From NCBI GenBank assembly GCA_020746835.1, contig JAGPNK010000001.1:3038001-3102000 (forward strand): 64,000 bases of DNA. The letters are read 5' to 3'. The notes under the pieces were generated by a model that saw only the letters and a list, made by a program, of their open reading frames with translations, did no database searches and was not told the DNA's origin. The position numbers were made by a program, and so were the translations under genes. This document shows, in pieces, positions 43,901-56,190 of this stretch. Position 1 is the stretch's first letter; every line of letters starts with the position of its first letter. Source of the DNA: Stachybotrys elegans. Lineage: Eukaryota; Ascomycota; Sordariomycetes; Hypocreales; Stachybotryaceae.

Positions 43901-44629
43901 GTCTATGTGCTGGCAGCAACCTCACGGCCCGACCTCATTGACCCAGCTTTGTTGAGACCTGGTCGCCTGGACAAGTCCTTGCTTTGCGACCTGCCCACGG
44001 CGGATGATCGCCTAGATATTCTCAAGGCGCTCTTCCAAAAGGTCCGCCTGTCTGAGGAACTGAGCCAATCCGACGAGGGCCTGGTGGAGATTGCGCAAGC
44101 AACAGAGGGGTTTTCCGGAGCAGATCTTCAAGCTTTAGTCTCGAATGCCCAGCTCGAAGCCATCCACGACGTACTCGATGTCAATGCGCCGCGAGCTGGA
44201 GGAAAGCGAGCGAATGGTCGCGGTGTTGACAAGACTGGGGGCGCTCCAAGCTTCGTCCAGTTCCGATATGGCGAGGACAAGACAGGGGTTGATGCAGACG
44301 CGCCGCAAAGCCGCGCAGCATCCTTGGTGGAGCACGATGCGATCCTCACCAAGCTGGAACAGATCAAGATCGCCCGCAGGAAGGCCAAACAAATGCACAA
44401 AGGTGGCATGGGTGTAGAGAACGAGGCATCATTTACGAGGAGCCAGACAGAGGTGGTTATCAAGACATCGCACCTGATGAAGGCACTTGAAAGCACGAGG
44501 GCCAGCATCAGCACCGAGGAGAAGGCCAGGCTACAGAGGATTTACAGGGAATTCGTTGTTGGCAGAAGCGGGCAGATGAAGGATGGGCAGGGTAGCCTAG
44601 AGATTGGGGGCCGAAGCAGTCTGATGTGA
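40908..44629 (+). CDS. PEX1: Peroxisomal AAA-ATPase Pex1
   Basis: With Pex6 it forms the ATPase that pulls ubiquitinated Pex5 from the peroxisomal membrane, needed for matrix protein import. Exons 40908-41024 and 41084-44629 encode 1220 residues. The N-terminal double-psi-barrel domain is visible (LVRLKNCLVNLPSSLVSLL; HTIHIEPLTPEDWEIIELHA). D1 has Walker A GAMGSGKT at 547-554 with a degenerate Walker B (VILDDVD), and D2 has GYPGCGKT at 883-890, Walker B FFDEFDS with Asp942-Glu943, the KYIGASEKSVRDLF pore region, and LLRPGRLDKSLLCDLP. A degenerate D1 and active D2 is the known Pex1 pattern. The long linker and C-terminal helix are typical. Introns elsewhere in the gene are absent. Confidence 0.97.
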
Positions 44630-45324
44630 GAAGGGCGGCCCGGCTTCAAAGGGAGATGAACACCCCTCCCTGCCTTGGCATATGGATGGAGATGTACTTT
44701 GGGGGCCGCAAGTAGGCTGACTTGAGTGTATAATGATACTGTAGAATGTTGGTGGCAAACATATTTGCAAGCATTTTCCGCATGCCTCCCCTTATCACCC
44801 ATCGGACCCCAAAATAGGTGTTGAATCTCTTAAGACTGCAAGCACAAAATGTCGATTTGATTCGCTGCTTCGTTCTCGGCCGGAAGCTCGCCATTGCGCC
44901 ACACTGCGCGGCTCTTGATCCAAGGATACTGTGTCACACATGCCATGTATACCCAGCGGCCAAGATACTGACTGCATCAAGGAATGCCACAACATGTATG
45001 AGACCGCCCCATTCATTACTCGTTTGATCAAGTGTCCCGAGGCCCCCAACCCAGACTGCTGGTTGCTAGTCCTACGGGTGGCTGCATCGGGGATGGTCTA
45101 CGAGTTATTGGATATACCAAAGGTTCAATTGGCGAGACGGTGAGGATCTTATGTTCCTTGTGGCACAGCTCGGCAACCTTGAAATAGGACATAATGGGGC
45201 TGGCATGGCGAATAAAGGGAGTTGTAAATATTATGTATAGGCCCAAGCAACCCGGACATGTTCAAGTTGCCCCCGAGAAACATTTCTGAGGCATCGCGTC
45301 GAAGTTGACCACAGCTGAACGCCC
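44630..45324. other. Intergenic region, no gene seen
   Basis: 3' flank of PEX1 and promoter of the secreted oxidoreductase. Nothing distinctive found. Confidence 0.5.
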
Positions 45325-47562
45325 ATGATGCTCGTACAAGCTGCTCTTCTCATAGTTCTTGCGGCTTCGGCGCATGCAGCAGCACCTTATTGCCTTGCTG
45401 GTGATGACTGCTTCCCCTCTCCGGCAGAGTTTGAACAGCTGGAGGAGACGCTGCAGGGGAATCTGATCAGATCCCAGCCATATGGTGCTCCTTGCTATGC
45501 GGCCACCTATGATGCAGATGCTTGCCTGAATCTGGTGAATACCGTCAGGACATTTGGCTTTCGCGAGGAGGAGGCTGGTATGCTACAAAACGGGGGCCCT
45601 TAAGAGCAAGAGCTGACATCTGATGCTCTAGCCGCTGTCATGTATGTGAACAACGAGATCACACCCAACGGGAGCGGGTGTCCTGTTCCAATGGCGCCGG
45701 CTGATGGTTCGGCGCCACCGGCCATCGATGGCGAGTGCGTGTTGGGCAACATGGCGGCCTACGTCGTCAATGCGACTTCAGCCGATGATGTCCAGGTCGC
45801 TGTCAGGTTCGCCGCAGAGCACAATCTTCGACTCCGCATTAAGAATGTGAGCTTGTGGTATCCCTTTAGGCACGGCGTGTAGCTGACCCCCCTCTTTCTC
45901 AACCAGAGCGGACATGACTATACCGCTCGATCCACGGGCGAAGGCGCTTTCACCATCTGGACCAGACACATGGATGATGTGCTGCTGGTTGAGGACTTTG
46001 TTCCCGAGGGCGGCGATGGGCCTGGTGTCGACGTGTTTTCCGCAGGACCCGGTCTGAACGCCCAAGGAGTCATTGATTTCGGAGGAGCTAATGCGCGACT
46101 TGGTGTCACCGGATATCCTCCAAGTGTCGGCGCAGTCGGCGGCTATCTCCTAGGCGGCGGGATGGGTAGGTCTCATGTTCAGCCCTGAGCCCTTGACGAT
46201 GCTGATGGAATCCAGGGCCTTTGGCACCACTTTTTGGCATGGCTGTTGACAGTAAGTTGCTTGCGTCCACTTCAAACAAGCAAGACCTGACATATTACTT
46301 GAAGACGTCCAGCAATTCGAAGTTGTCACGGCTGATGGGGAAAAGAGAATCGTCAACGAGTACATCAACCCGGATCTCTTCTGGGCTTTGCGTGGCGGCG
46401 GAGGTGAGCTCGATTCTCATGCATCCTACCTCTATATTTAACCACAGAGATCTAACTTCTGTTCGTTCAGGCGCATTTGCGGCGGTGACACGAGCATGGA
46501 TCAGGGTCTACCCCGCTCTTGCTGCCGTGAACACGGTGACTGGAACGCTCGTCTGTACAAACACGTCTTCTTATGAGGGGATGGTCGACGCCTTGGTAGA
46601 TTTGCAGGTCCCTCTAAGGACGCACAACCATACGGTGAGTAGCAATATGCATTGGGACGCCTTGGGTGCCCATGGATTGGTAGGATCGTACTGAAGAATG
46701 TCCAGGGTATCTGGCAACTGGGTGGCAGCACCCGGAGTCTACTTTTGATTGACATCCTTCCGCTGCAGGATGGCGCAGAGATACCCGACCTCGAGGCATC
46801 CATGGAACTCCTCGAGCCTCTGACAACAGCGCCTGGCTGCAGCGCCTCATTCCGGCCTGCTCAATTTCTGGGCAATGAGTCGTACGTCGATGCGTACTAC
46901 AATGCCATATGGGCCACCGCCCAACTTGGAAGCAATCCGGGTCGGAATATCGTCGATGCTAGCAGACTGGTCTCGTACGACATGATGCTTGATCCGGGCA
47001 AGGTTTCAGAGATCAAGGATTTGATCAAGAACAACAACCCTTCGGTCCCGTTTATCTGGCAGAACAGTATGCATCTCTGGACTCGGTCAACGGACGACTG
47101 CTCACTAACATGACTGGGATAGACTGCGGTGGCGCCATGACAAGAATAGCCCCGGATGCGGTAAGTGAAGCAATAAAGCTGCCACACTTTGACAAGCTAA
47201 CGGTATAGCAACAGACATCCGTAAACCCAACTTGGAGAGAGGCCATGTCTTGGGTAGTCTTACCGTGAGTATATTTGGCCTCTGGATTTGTGTTTGAAGC
47301 AATACTAATCCAGCCCAGAGTCACAGGGCCATGGTCTGGACTGACGACCGAGCAAGGTGAACTCTTAGCAGATGCCAACAGACGGCTTCAAGAAGTATTT
47401 GGGTCGCCGTCTTACTACAACGAGCAGTCGGGCGGGCTCATAAACTGGCAGGATTCTTGGTGGGGAACAAACTATGATCGTCTGTTATCGATCAAGCAGC
47501 AGATCGACCCTGACGGTGTCTTTAGCTGCCCATTGTGTGTTGGCAGTGAATTCGGGGTATGA
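45325..47562 (+). CDS. Secreted FAD-linked oxidoreductase (berberine-bridge/VAO type)
   Basis: Ten exons (45325-45577, 45632-45846, 45907-46165, 46216-46251, 46305-46403, 46471-46634, 46706-47066, 47123-47160, 47215-47264, 47319-47562) give 572 residues; the ninth exon could instead start at 47209 and add two Gln. Residues 1-19 are a signal peptide (MLVQAALLIVLAASAHA). The FAD-binding PCMH fold follows, with AAYVVNATSADDVQVAVRFA, the covalent-flavin histidine motif NSGHDYTARS (His159) and GYPPSVGAVGGYLLGGGMG; the C-terminal BBE segment is YYNEQSGGLINWQDSWWGTN. Such enzymes oxidise sugars, phenols or secondary-metabolite intermediates outside the cell or in the secretory pathway; the substrate cannot be inferred. 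The neighbours are housekeeping genes, so there is no cluster context. Exon 4 has only 36 bp. Confidence 0.85.
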
Positions 47563-47983
47563 TCCGTGGGAAATATTGCTTGAGTTATCAGGCAACCATC
47601 GGTATCGTCTTCCGGTGGATCTGGAAGAAATATGTTCGAAACCACCAATGTCGTGAGCAGTTCTGATACAGAGTCTGGGCGATCTCCCTCGGCTGGGGAA
47701 CGAGATCGGCGCATGGCGGTTTTGGTAGATAAGTATTTGCAGACGAGAACCCCGGAGGCAAAAGTTCTCAAGAATTTCCTGATGACGGAGAAATATTAAG
47801 GGGAAGCTACATTATCCGCTGGATGAAAAGGTGAAGCTTGAAGGTAGAAGGTCGTCAGCGAACGCCACAGTGCTTGGAATCACGTGATACAAACCATTTA
47901 CAGGCCCCAAGCAACTTCACATGAACATCTTGTATGGATATCGATTCAGCTTCAAGCCCTTGCCAGCAGGTCACCCCAAAGCC
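47563..47983. other. Intergenic region, no gene seen
   Basis: Short stretch between two plus-strand genes. An ATG in frame with BET2 lies at 47921, so the end of this stretch could be coding. Confidence 0.5.
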
Positions 47984-49029
47984 ATGTCTCAGGTTGCCAA
48001 ATCGCCCGCAGATCTGGTGCTGCTTAGCGATGCTCACGTCAAATATGTTCAGAGCCTAAATACCCGAAAAGATGAGCTTGACTACTGGTTGACGGAGCAC
48101 CTCCGCCTGAACGGCGTGTATTGGGGACTCAACGCGCTTCATCTCCTCGGACGTCCGGATGCCCTTCCCAGGCAGGATACCATTGATTTCGTGCTGTCTT
48201 GCCAGCATGAGAACGGAGGGTTCGGTGCGGCGCCAGGTCATGACGCCCATATGCTCTCCACAGTAAGTGCTGTGCAGATTCTGGCCATGGTTGACGCCTT
48301 CGACGATCTGGAGTCACGGGGTAAGGGGAAGGCCCAGGTTGCGCAATGTAGGTACATTAGCACTCCCAGGTCTTATAGGAAGCATAGGTTCTCATTCGAT
48401 TCGCAGATATCGCCAACTTGCAGAACCCAGAGACGGGCACCTTTACGGGCGACGAGTGGGGTGAGGAGGACACCCGTTTCCTCTATGGAGCTATGAACGC
48501 CCTGTCGCTTCTCGGTCACCTGTCATCAGTCAACATCGACAAGGCAGTCGAGTATGTCGCTGCTTGCGCCAACTTCGATGGAGGGTACGGGTCCAGACCT
48601 GGCAACGAGTCGCATTCCTCTCAGATCTTCACCTGCGTCGCCGCCTTGGCTATCGCCGATCGCCTCGACCTTGTTCACCACGAGAAGCTGGGGAGATGGC
48701 TCAGCGAGCGCCAGCTACCTGGCGGCGGCCTGAATGGCCGCCCAGAGAAGAAGGAAGACGTCTGCTACAGCTGGTGGGTGATTAGCAGCCTTGAGATCAT
48801 CGGTCGTACTCACTGGATCGATCGCGATGCTCTGAGCGCCTTCATCCTCAGCTGCCAAGATCCAGAGGTGGGTGGCCTCTCCGACCGACCTGATGACATG
48901 GTTGATGTGTGGCACACTTGCTTCGGCATTGCTGGGCTGAGCTTGCTCGGATATCCTGGCCTGGAGCCGGTCGATCCTGTTTACTGCATGCCCAAGTCAG
49001 TCACTTCACGATACGTAGGACACAAATAA
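47984..49029 (+). CDS. BET2: Rab geranylgeranyltransferase beta subunit
   Basis: Catalytic subunit of type II geranylgeranyltransferase, which with the alpha subunit and Rab escort protein lipidates Rab GTPases. Exons 47984-48347 and 48407-49029 encode 328 residues, close to yeast Bet2 (325). The prenyltransferase repeats are visible ([60 protein letters not shown]). Predicted zinc ligands are Asp239 and Cys241 in EDVCYSWW and His291 in DVWHTCFG. The C-terminus PVYCMPKSV is typical. The start at 47984 matches the usual N-terminus; the ATG at 47921 would add 21 residues. Confidence 0.95.
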
Positions 49030-50221
49030 TGAAATAATAGATTCAATTACAATAATCTTCAGTACTTAGGCCGAATAAATGCTGTCGGCAACACACTTGC
49101 TTTAGGAAGAGCTGGCTTTGTCTCCCTGCTTCCGCCACATTCTACCGCCCGTTCTCGAGCGTGCGATCCCTATACTTTTCTACACAGCACATACCGAGCC
49201 TCACCGACTGCCAAAAGTCCTTCCATTATCTTTCAGTCTCTCAAGACACCTTCCGTGGGGGAGCGCCCAAGGCCGTGCAGGCAATAAATCGACGAGCCAC
49301 CGCATAGGTATCCAGTGCAGCTGGAACTTCTACATCGAAGTGAAACCCGGTATCTTAAATACACTACACCCCATTGAGCAATTGCAGACGAATAAGATAT
49401 TTTTGGGGGAATTATCGTATGCCCTACAAGCTTAGTGCTCTTTGCTCCGGCCAAGATAAGCGAGGGGTCAAATGTGAAGGTGTTGATGGGGAAGGAGCGC
49501 CCATGGCACCCTTCCTACTCTGCCCTCTTACCGCCTAACAACGGCAAGACTTCGAGCATGGCAGAATCTCAACCCAGATCAATACCATAAACTGCCTGCA
49601 TCCTAGGCCCAGGAAACACCCCAACCAGGTACTCGTGCGGACATTTCTTTGGTCAATGTCATCTATACACCTCCCTGTCTGGTTTGAATGGTATGTTTTT
49701 ACATTTCATGCCCATATGCTTCAACCTGCAATGCATATACTCACCTACTCATAGCTGTTTGTCTCCTTCTCGTTTCCTTCAACTTCCAAACCATCGCCGT
49801 GCTGGTCTTGGCAGCCACGACATTGTCTTCTTTCCTCGTTCAAGGCAGGTCACCCAGCCCCGACTTCCTCATCTATCACAAGCCTCGGCTACGAAATAAG
49901 CCAGCATGTGTCCCTGCATCATCCCGGATTTCGTTTCCTCCATTGCCACAATACCCTGCCGTCACTTCGTCTTTCTCGCAAAATGTGATTCTACTGCTCG
50001 AGTTGCTCTTCTCCTTTTACACCACCACGGCTTCTTTGCTTTCTCGACCCAAACCCATCGCACCCTACCTACTTACATCTTGTTGCTCCTTTCCCCCCAA
50101 TACAGAGCTTCTCCAGAAAGCACCGTCTCCACTGCACATGTATGCTTCACAATCAGCGCCTGTGGACCCAATGCCTCCACGACGGCTTGGCTGCATTTTG
50201 CTAACATGCTATGCACAGAAC
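49030..50221. other. Long leader/promoter region of the finger-protein gene
   Basis: About 1.2 kb, pyrimidine-rich from 49680 on. The frame of the next gene is open upstream to 49688, but the translation is Ser/Leu/Pro-rich with little pattern, so it is judged 5' leader. No separate gene recognised. Confidence 0.5.
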
Positions 50222-52177
50222 ATGGCATCCGTCGCCAGTAATGGCAGTGCCGCTCCAGTCTTGGACATTAGGCGTATACCACTTCTTTGTACCGTCTGTC
50301 CAGAGACGCCTCGATTCTCCGACGTTTCCCACTTGCTCACCCACATTGCATCCAAGGGTCACCTGCACCATGAGACCCAGACTAAGCTCAAGGCGCACCA
50401 GGACCTAGACGCCCAGGGCGTCATGCACCAGTACGAGCAATGGTACAAAGAAAACGGAATCGAGGCGCTGTTGGTTGACCGTATGCGAGCAAAGCAAGCC
50501 AAGGAGGCTGTCAGGACCAGAAGAGCGAGAGCTAGTGCATCCACCGCCCCAATGAAGGTGAGTGCCGTGTCCATGTCCTCTGTCAAGGACTTTGGGATTG
50601 ATGTTGCAGCAACAGTTCAAAGAGAGACCCAACAAACCGAGGGTCGAACCGGTCATAAAGGTCGAAGATGAATTCAGCACGCCGGACTCGCTCGCTCTCC
50701 ATCCTTCATTCGTGCCCGATGATAGTAGCGAAATTCTGGACGATCAACCAATAAATACCGAAATGATGTCGCTCAAAGGACAGGTGTGGCCGGGCATGGG
50801 AAAGATGGATCTTGCTAATGAAGAGATGAAACGAACGCGTAACCAGCGAAAACCAAGGTCCGTGATAGAAAGGATGAGACGGACGTCCGAAGGCATCGAA
50901 CCCAACCAAGTCGTCATGACACCTGACTTCAAAATTGAAAGGATCAAAGATGTCTATGATGAAGCATCTTCGCCCATCTCCGGGCAGGAGGAAGCGGTTA
51001 GTACCAGTATCCGAGTGCAACCCCTTCCGCATTCTCTAACCTCTAGGCTCCAGACTCCCCCCCGCAAGGTATCGAAGCCAAGGACAAAACGATCGCAGCC
51101 CTTGCGGGAGATATCTGCCAATGTGCCAAGAGGTAACAGTAACCGAGCCAGTCGATCTCATTCTAGTCACTCGCTTGGTTCTTCCAAGCCCAAGCTCGAG
51201 ACTGTGGGATATCAGGATACCGGGCCACTGCCGTCATTTGACTCTTTCAAGCGCAGTCGCGATGTTTTTAAGGGAGACAACGGTCAGTCTTCGTTCCCTA
51301 CTCTCGTATTTTATCTGGAAGCATGCGACTAACGTACCAGGAAGCGTTGGGAGGGATCCTGTTCCAGACCTCAAATCATCGAGATCACAGGTTGGCAGCG
51401 AGAACCTTGTTCCGCTATCCCGAGATTAACGACCATGATAGGTTTGGTGCTCGGAGCCAGCTGGGACTGCCAAATCACACCTCTCATTCCCACTTGGTTT
51501 CTCCCACTCCTCATTCTCGAGACTTGCCTCACCGAGTGCCAGCTCTGAGAGAGGCCAGTCGAAGCAGAGGCCGTGACTCATATTCCGAGCTTCATGGCAT
51601 GACCTTGGGTGAGTTGAATCCTTGCCAATAAGCTACACCAATTAATTCGTGAAAAGGGGGTTTTGATCAAATAGAAAGCAGCTATCCTTTTCATGATCCC
51701 ATGTCCTTCGATCCGACATACCGGATGCATTTACCCATGCTTTCTTCGCTGGGCGGGTCATCTCACGATAACAATCGGGTTGCTTCAGCCGCAAATCCCG
51801 CCATGAAGCAAGAGGGCCATTCTCTCTTAATGGACGACGGCTCGATGGCAAACCCGGCAAGCCTGCATTACATGGATGTGCCTGGAGCTAATCCGCTAAT
51901 ACCCCACGAGAGAATGTTTCTCAACTCGTACAATCAGCCAGCACTAGGATCGCCCATGGGAGCTTTTACTCCAATTAATCGTTACGCAAATAACCGGGCG
52001 CTCATTCATTGTGAACAAGATCCTAGGAACCTCGCATCTGATCAAGGGGACCCTTTCGTCAAGCCGGACGCGGATGATCGAAAGGACTTCAAGCTTCCAT
52101 CACACGGCTTGTGGGATCCGGAGAACCCTCACGAGCTTGTGCACGATGACTTGGATCCCGCCCAACTCGAGATCTAG
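50222..52177 (+). CDS. C2H2-like finger protein with disordered tail, unknown function
   Basis: Best model has four exons, 50222-50557, 50610-51282, 51399-51608 and 51675-52177, giving 573 residues. Residues about 20-45 form a C2H2-like finger (LLCTVCPETPRFSDVSHLLT, then HIASKGHLHH) followed by a helical segment with an EQWYKENGIEALLVDRMRAK core. The rest is polar and basic with sites such as KPRTKRSQPLREIS and a Gly/Asn/Asp-rich C-terminus, so it is probably a nuclear protein. Intron 2 is difficult: the stronger-looking acceptor at 51340 leads to a stop after about 30 codons, while the acceptor at 51398 keeps the frame that joins the last exon (MTLG-ESSYPFHDPMSF). An indel error or alternative splicing are possible. 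No named family. Confidence 0.7.
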
Positions 52178-52831
52178 CCAAATCATTCCCCCATTACTAC
52201 ATTACGACATGTTTAACAGGCTGGAACCTGTATAGGCGACCCTCAGCCCATGCCGGCACTCCATCATCATATTCGGCCATTCATCCAACTGTTTTCTGAT
52301 ATCACCTCTTTTTAGGGCAGGTGACCGGGTGGTACTAAGGCTTTCGTTCTCACACATATTCAGTTTGCGTCCGTGGGTATCAAGTTCGCAGCATGTTTCC
52401 GTCGTCCATGGTGTGCACAGGCGTTGTTATTTTCTTCCATCTTGTTATTCGAAAGGACAGCATCAGTTCTCAATTCTCTTCGGCGTTTTCAAAGGCGCTG
52501 CATGGTGCGCCGCGTTTTATTCTTCTCATAGTTTTTTCCATGGGGCTACAACGGAAATGGGATGTCATTACTCAAAGACTGGAGATGACATGATGGGAAG
52601 TGTTACATCTGTGATAGTGATCACGCCTAGTTCAAGGAATGGGTTGTCAACGGCGAAAGCCCCATGTATGGAGTGGGGGACTTTTGTAGAGTCGGTATGA
52701 GTTGGCGCAGAGGTGTAAGAAAAGACGTTTATCTTGATTGTTAACCGCTCTGTCCAGACAGCTCGTTGCTCTAAATAATACAGTATTTGTATGATGAAAT
52801 TTTACACATGATAAAGACATCCCTTCCATCA
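52178..52831. other. Convergent intergenic region, no gene seen
   Basis: Shared 3' flanks of the finger-protein gene and MSH3; nothing distinctive. Confidence 0.5.
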
Positions 52832-55800
52832 TTACAGCTGTTCAATGCTTGCAATGATATGGTCCAGCTGGTCGGACTCGGTGTCTGACAGCCCACCCAA
52901 TGCACGGCATACACCCTCCAGCCGACGAGCTCTCATGTCCATCTCCAGCTCTGCTGACTTCCCGGCTGCAACATCAATGACTTTGCGGGGGATCCGAGCA
53001 AGGCGGGCGACATTGAGGCCATAAGAACGATGGGCCACACCTTCGCCAACCTCATACAGAAAAGTAATCTCTTCCTGGCCATCGTGGCCAGTCTCGGCCT
53101 TGAACTTCATATGCACATTGCTTATGCCCGGAAGGCCGTCCACCACACGAGCCAGGTTTTGGTAGTGTGTAATAAAGAGAGTCAGGCAGCGCGTCTCGCT
53201 AACGACGTGCTGCAGAACCGCCTGCGCAATGGCGGCGCCGTCGTGGGTACTGGTGCCGCGGCCGAGCTCGTCGAGGATGACGAGACTGCGGGGTGTCGCT
53301 GAGCGGAGAATGCGTGCCGTCTCCGAGACCTCGACCATAAAGGTAGATTCCCCTGCAAACAAGTTGTCTCTGGCTCCCGTTCGAGTGTGAATGGCATCGC
53401 AGAGGGTGAGGGAAAGTGAGTCGGCGGGGACGAAGGAGCCAATCTGGGCAAGGAGAACGATGAGGGCTAGGGCGCGAACAAAGGAGGACTTGCCGCCCAT
53501 GTTGGGCCCTGTAATTAGATGTGCGAGCGGCGATGGATGGGCTAGAGTGGTTGTGAAGGGGATGTAGCCGCTATCAAGGGTATGTTCGGCAATGGGGTGC
53601 CGGCCTTGGGAGATGGAAATGGTCGGCTCCGAGGTTGCAGGGAGGAATGTTGGGCGGTTGTAGCCGGGGAGTGCGGCAACCTTGGAGAGGGAGAGGAGAC
53701 AATCCAACGTTGCGAGAGAGGAGACGGCGTCCCGAAGAGGCTGGTAGTCGGCAGATATGGAGACGAGAAGATCTTTGAAGGCCTTGTCGCAGGCGACGGC
53801 GAGAGCCTCACGGTGCTGGTCACGCTCGGTGATGAGGGTCAGAACCTCGGGGGTGTGGAAGCGGGAGAGCTTCTTGGTGCCAGATATTTTGCTCCAGGAG
53901 GCAGGGACATTCTTGATCTCGTTGTTGGGGACCTCGATGAGATACTCGATGCCAGAGACCGTCACGTACTCGACCTTCTTCTTCTTGATCTTCTGTGCGG
54001 CGACGGTACGATGGGCATCCAGCTCTGTCTCCACGTGGGCGATGCCGAACTGGTGCTCCTCAATGTCCTCGGTCTGGTACTCTTCGCGGAAGAAGCCGTA
54101 CTTGTCGTCTTTCCGAGCCGCGTCCAGGTTGATCTTGTCCAGGACGGAGACGACGGGGTCGATAATCTGGGGAAGGGCACAAATGGCGCGGGAGAGCAAG
54201 GGGGAGTCGAAGGGCGCGTCTTCGGGCGACTTGATTGTCGAGTAGTGATTGCCAACCTTCTGGAGAGCCTGTAGAGTCGACACCAGCTCAGGGCGTGTGC
54301 ACTTGCCGTAGTAGATGCGAATGAGGCTGCGCTCGAGGTCCGTCCTTGAGCTGGATAGGAGGTTTTGGAGCTGGGTGACGGGGGCAGTAGACTGCTTGTC
54401 TAGCAGCTCTTGCACAGCAGAAATTCGGTCTTCTAGGGCCTGCTGGTCGAGCAGCGGGCGCCCAATCCATTTGCGCAGCAGGCGCTGGCCGAATCGCGTG
54501 GTTGTCTTATCCATAGCCCAGAATAGACTGCCTCGCTCGGAGTGGTCTGTCGCGTTGCGATACACCTCCAGACTCTCAAGCGTCGTTCCATTGACAAGCA
54601 TATGCGACCGAGTACTGAAACTTTGAAAGTACTTTGTGAGATCAAAGATGTGCTCGAGGCCGTACTCAGTGAGATGCTTGATCATGGCTGATAGACATAT
54701 CGTCACCGTCTCTGGGAGCTTGAGAACCTTGTCCAGTAGCAAGCCGGCGTTCTCATTTGCCGAAGCATCTTTGAGCTTGTCGGCGTAGAAACTCGTTACA
54801 TGGGAGTAGGCTTCCGCGGCTGCCGTCTTGCTTGACGGGACACGTTCGACGCGGCTTCTGTCACCAAACACGTTGGTGCTGCTTCCGGATAGATGTTGAA
54901 TCAACTTGTTAGTGCCCTTTGTCAGCTCTCCGACAATGAGAAACTCGCACGGTGAGATGTGCAAAAGCCTTGTCTCGATCTCGCTGCGCATGAAGCCATC
55001 TTCAAAGTTGTCGTAGATGATATCTCCCGTGGCTGGCTGAACAGCAACAACACCGACATCCACTTTCTCATCTGTGCCCTGGCCCTTTGACGGTTTCTCT
55101 GTGATGCACAGGAGGTAGCCTCCAGAAGGAGAACCCTGGTTGACTTGCTGGTCTAGTTCTCCGTTCTCATCAATGTAGGTGCCCTTGGTGTAAAGATTGG
55201 TGAGTTTGCGGACAAAGGGGGCGTTGCGATTGTCGCCAGCTTTTTTCAGGGCAGCTGTCTCGATCTGTCGCACAACGCCAACTTTGTGGCCCGCAGCTAC
55301 CAGGCGTTTCGCATGGACAGGTAATCTGTGAACGGGGATGCTGGCAGAGGCAAAGCGGTCGAGGTGTGCCTCGGAGGGATCTTGGTAGGTGTGTCAGAGA
55401 GGGTTTGAGATATTCTGTGTAGATAGTACTTACGCTCATCATAACGCATCTTTCCAGGAATGCAAACAATGCTCAGTTCCTTGGCAGCTATACGTGCATC
55501 TTCGCCAAAGAAGCGGAACTTGTAGCCGACCTCGACGATGAGGACGGTATCCAGGTGCTTGCGTTTGATTTCAAGAAATTGTATCTCCATGGGCGTGAGC
55601 TTTCCGGTCTTGGAACCCTTCTTTCGTGTTTTTGTTGGTGCAGCAGCCTCCTCTTCTTCCTGCTCGGCATCGGGGTCGTCATCGTCGCCTGCAGGTCTGT
55701 CTTCCTCTGCGCCTCTCCTTCGCCAGGAGAGAGCGTCTGGGTGGCCGAGCTTCTTGACGAACCGACGATGGAGCTCCTCGAGCCGCTTCTTCTCGGCATC

Positions 55801-56190
55801 GTCAGTTTCATCATTTCCCTCTGCACGATGCCCTCCATTATCCCGGCTTTCTTCCTCGTAGCGGTAGCGGATGGCCCGGGCTGGTGTCGACGTGCTGGGA
55901 GCTTGGCTTTCGAGATTCAAGGGGTCGCTCTGCTCAGGGTCAGGCTCAATACCCGTCTTTCTGGGAACCTTTTTGGCCCCTTGATTTCCATTGTCGGTGT
56001 CGGTGTCGAGCGGACGTTTGCGCGAGACCAGGCTTGGACTCTTCGAGGCGGCGTGCGCGTGCGCGGCAGCTTGTGATGGGGATTGGGATGGGGGCTGAGA
56101 TGGAGATGAGCCGGCGGCGGAGGACTTTGGCTGGAAGAAGGAGGTCAATGACTTTTGCTTCATACCCGACGGTTTCGCGGATGGAGCCAT
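52832..56190 (-). CDS. MSH3: DNA mismatch repair protein Msh3
   Basis: MutS homologue that pairs with Msh2 (MutS-beta) to bind insertion/deletion loops in nuclear DNA. Two exons (56190-55434 and 55380-52832) encode 1101 residues, the normal size for fungal Msh3. The N-terminus holds a PCNA-binding box (QKSLTSFF) and a basic/acidic linker; the mismatch-binding domain follows ([34 protein letters not shown]). The ATPase has Walker A GPNMGGKS at 877-884 and Walker [13 protein letters not shown], then THYQNLA. The [13 protein letters not shown] and [16 protein letters not shown] blocks are Msh3-type. The start at 56190 begins MAPSAKPSG; the frame is open 47 codons further up, but these do not fit the family. 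An ACGCGT box lies about 112 bp upstream. Confidence 0.96.
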
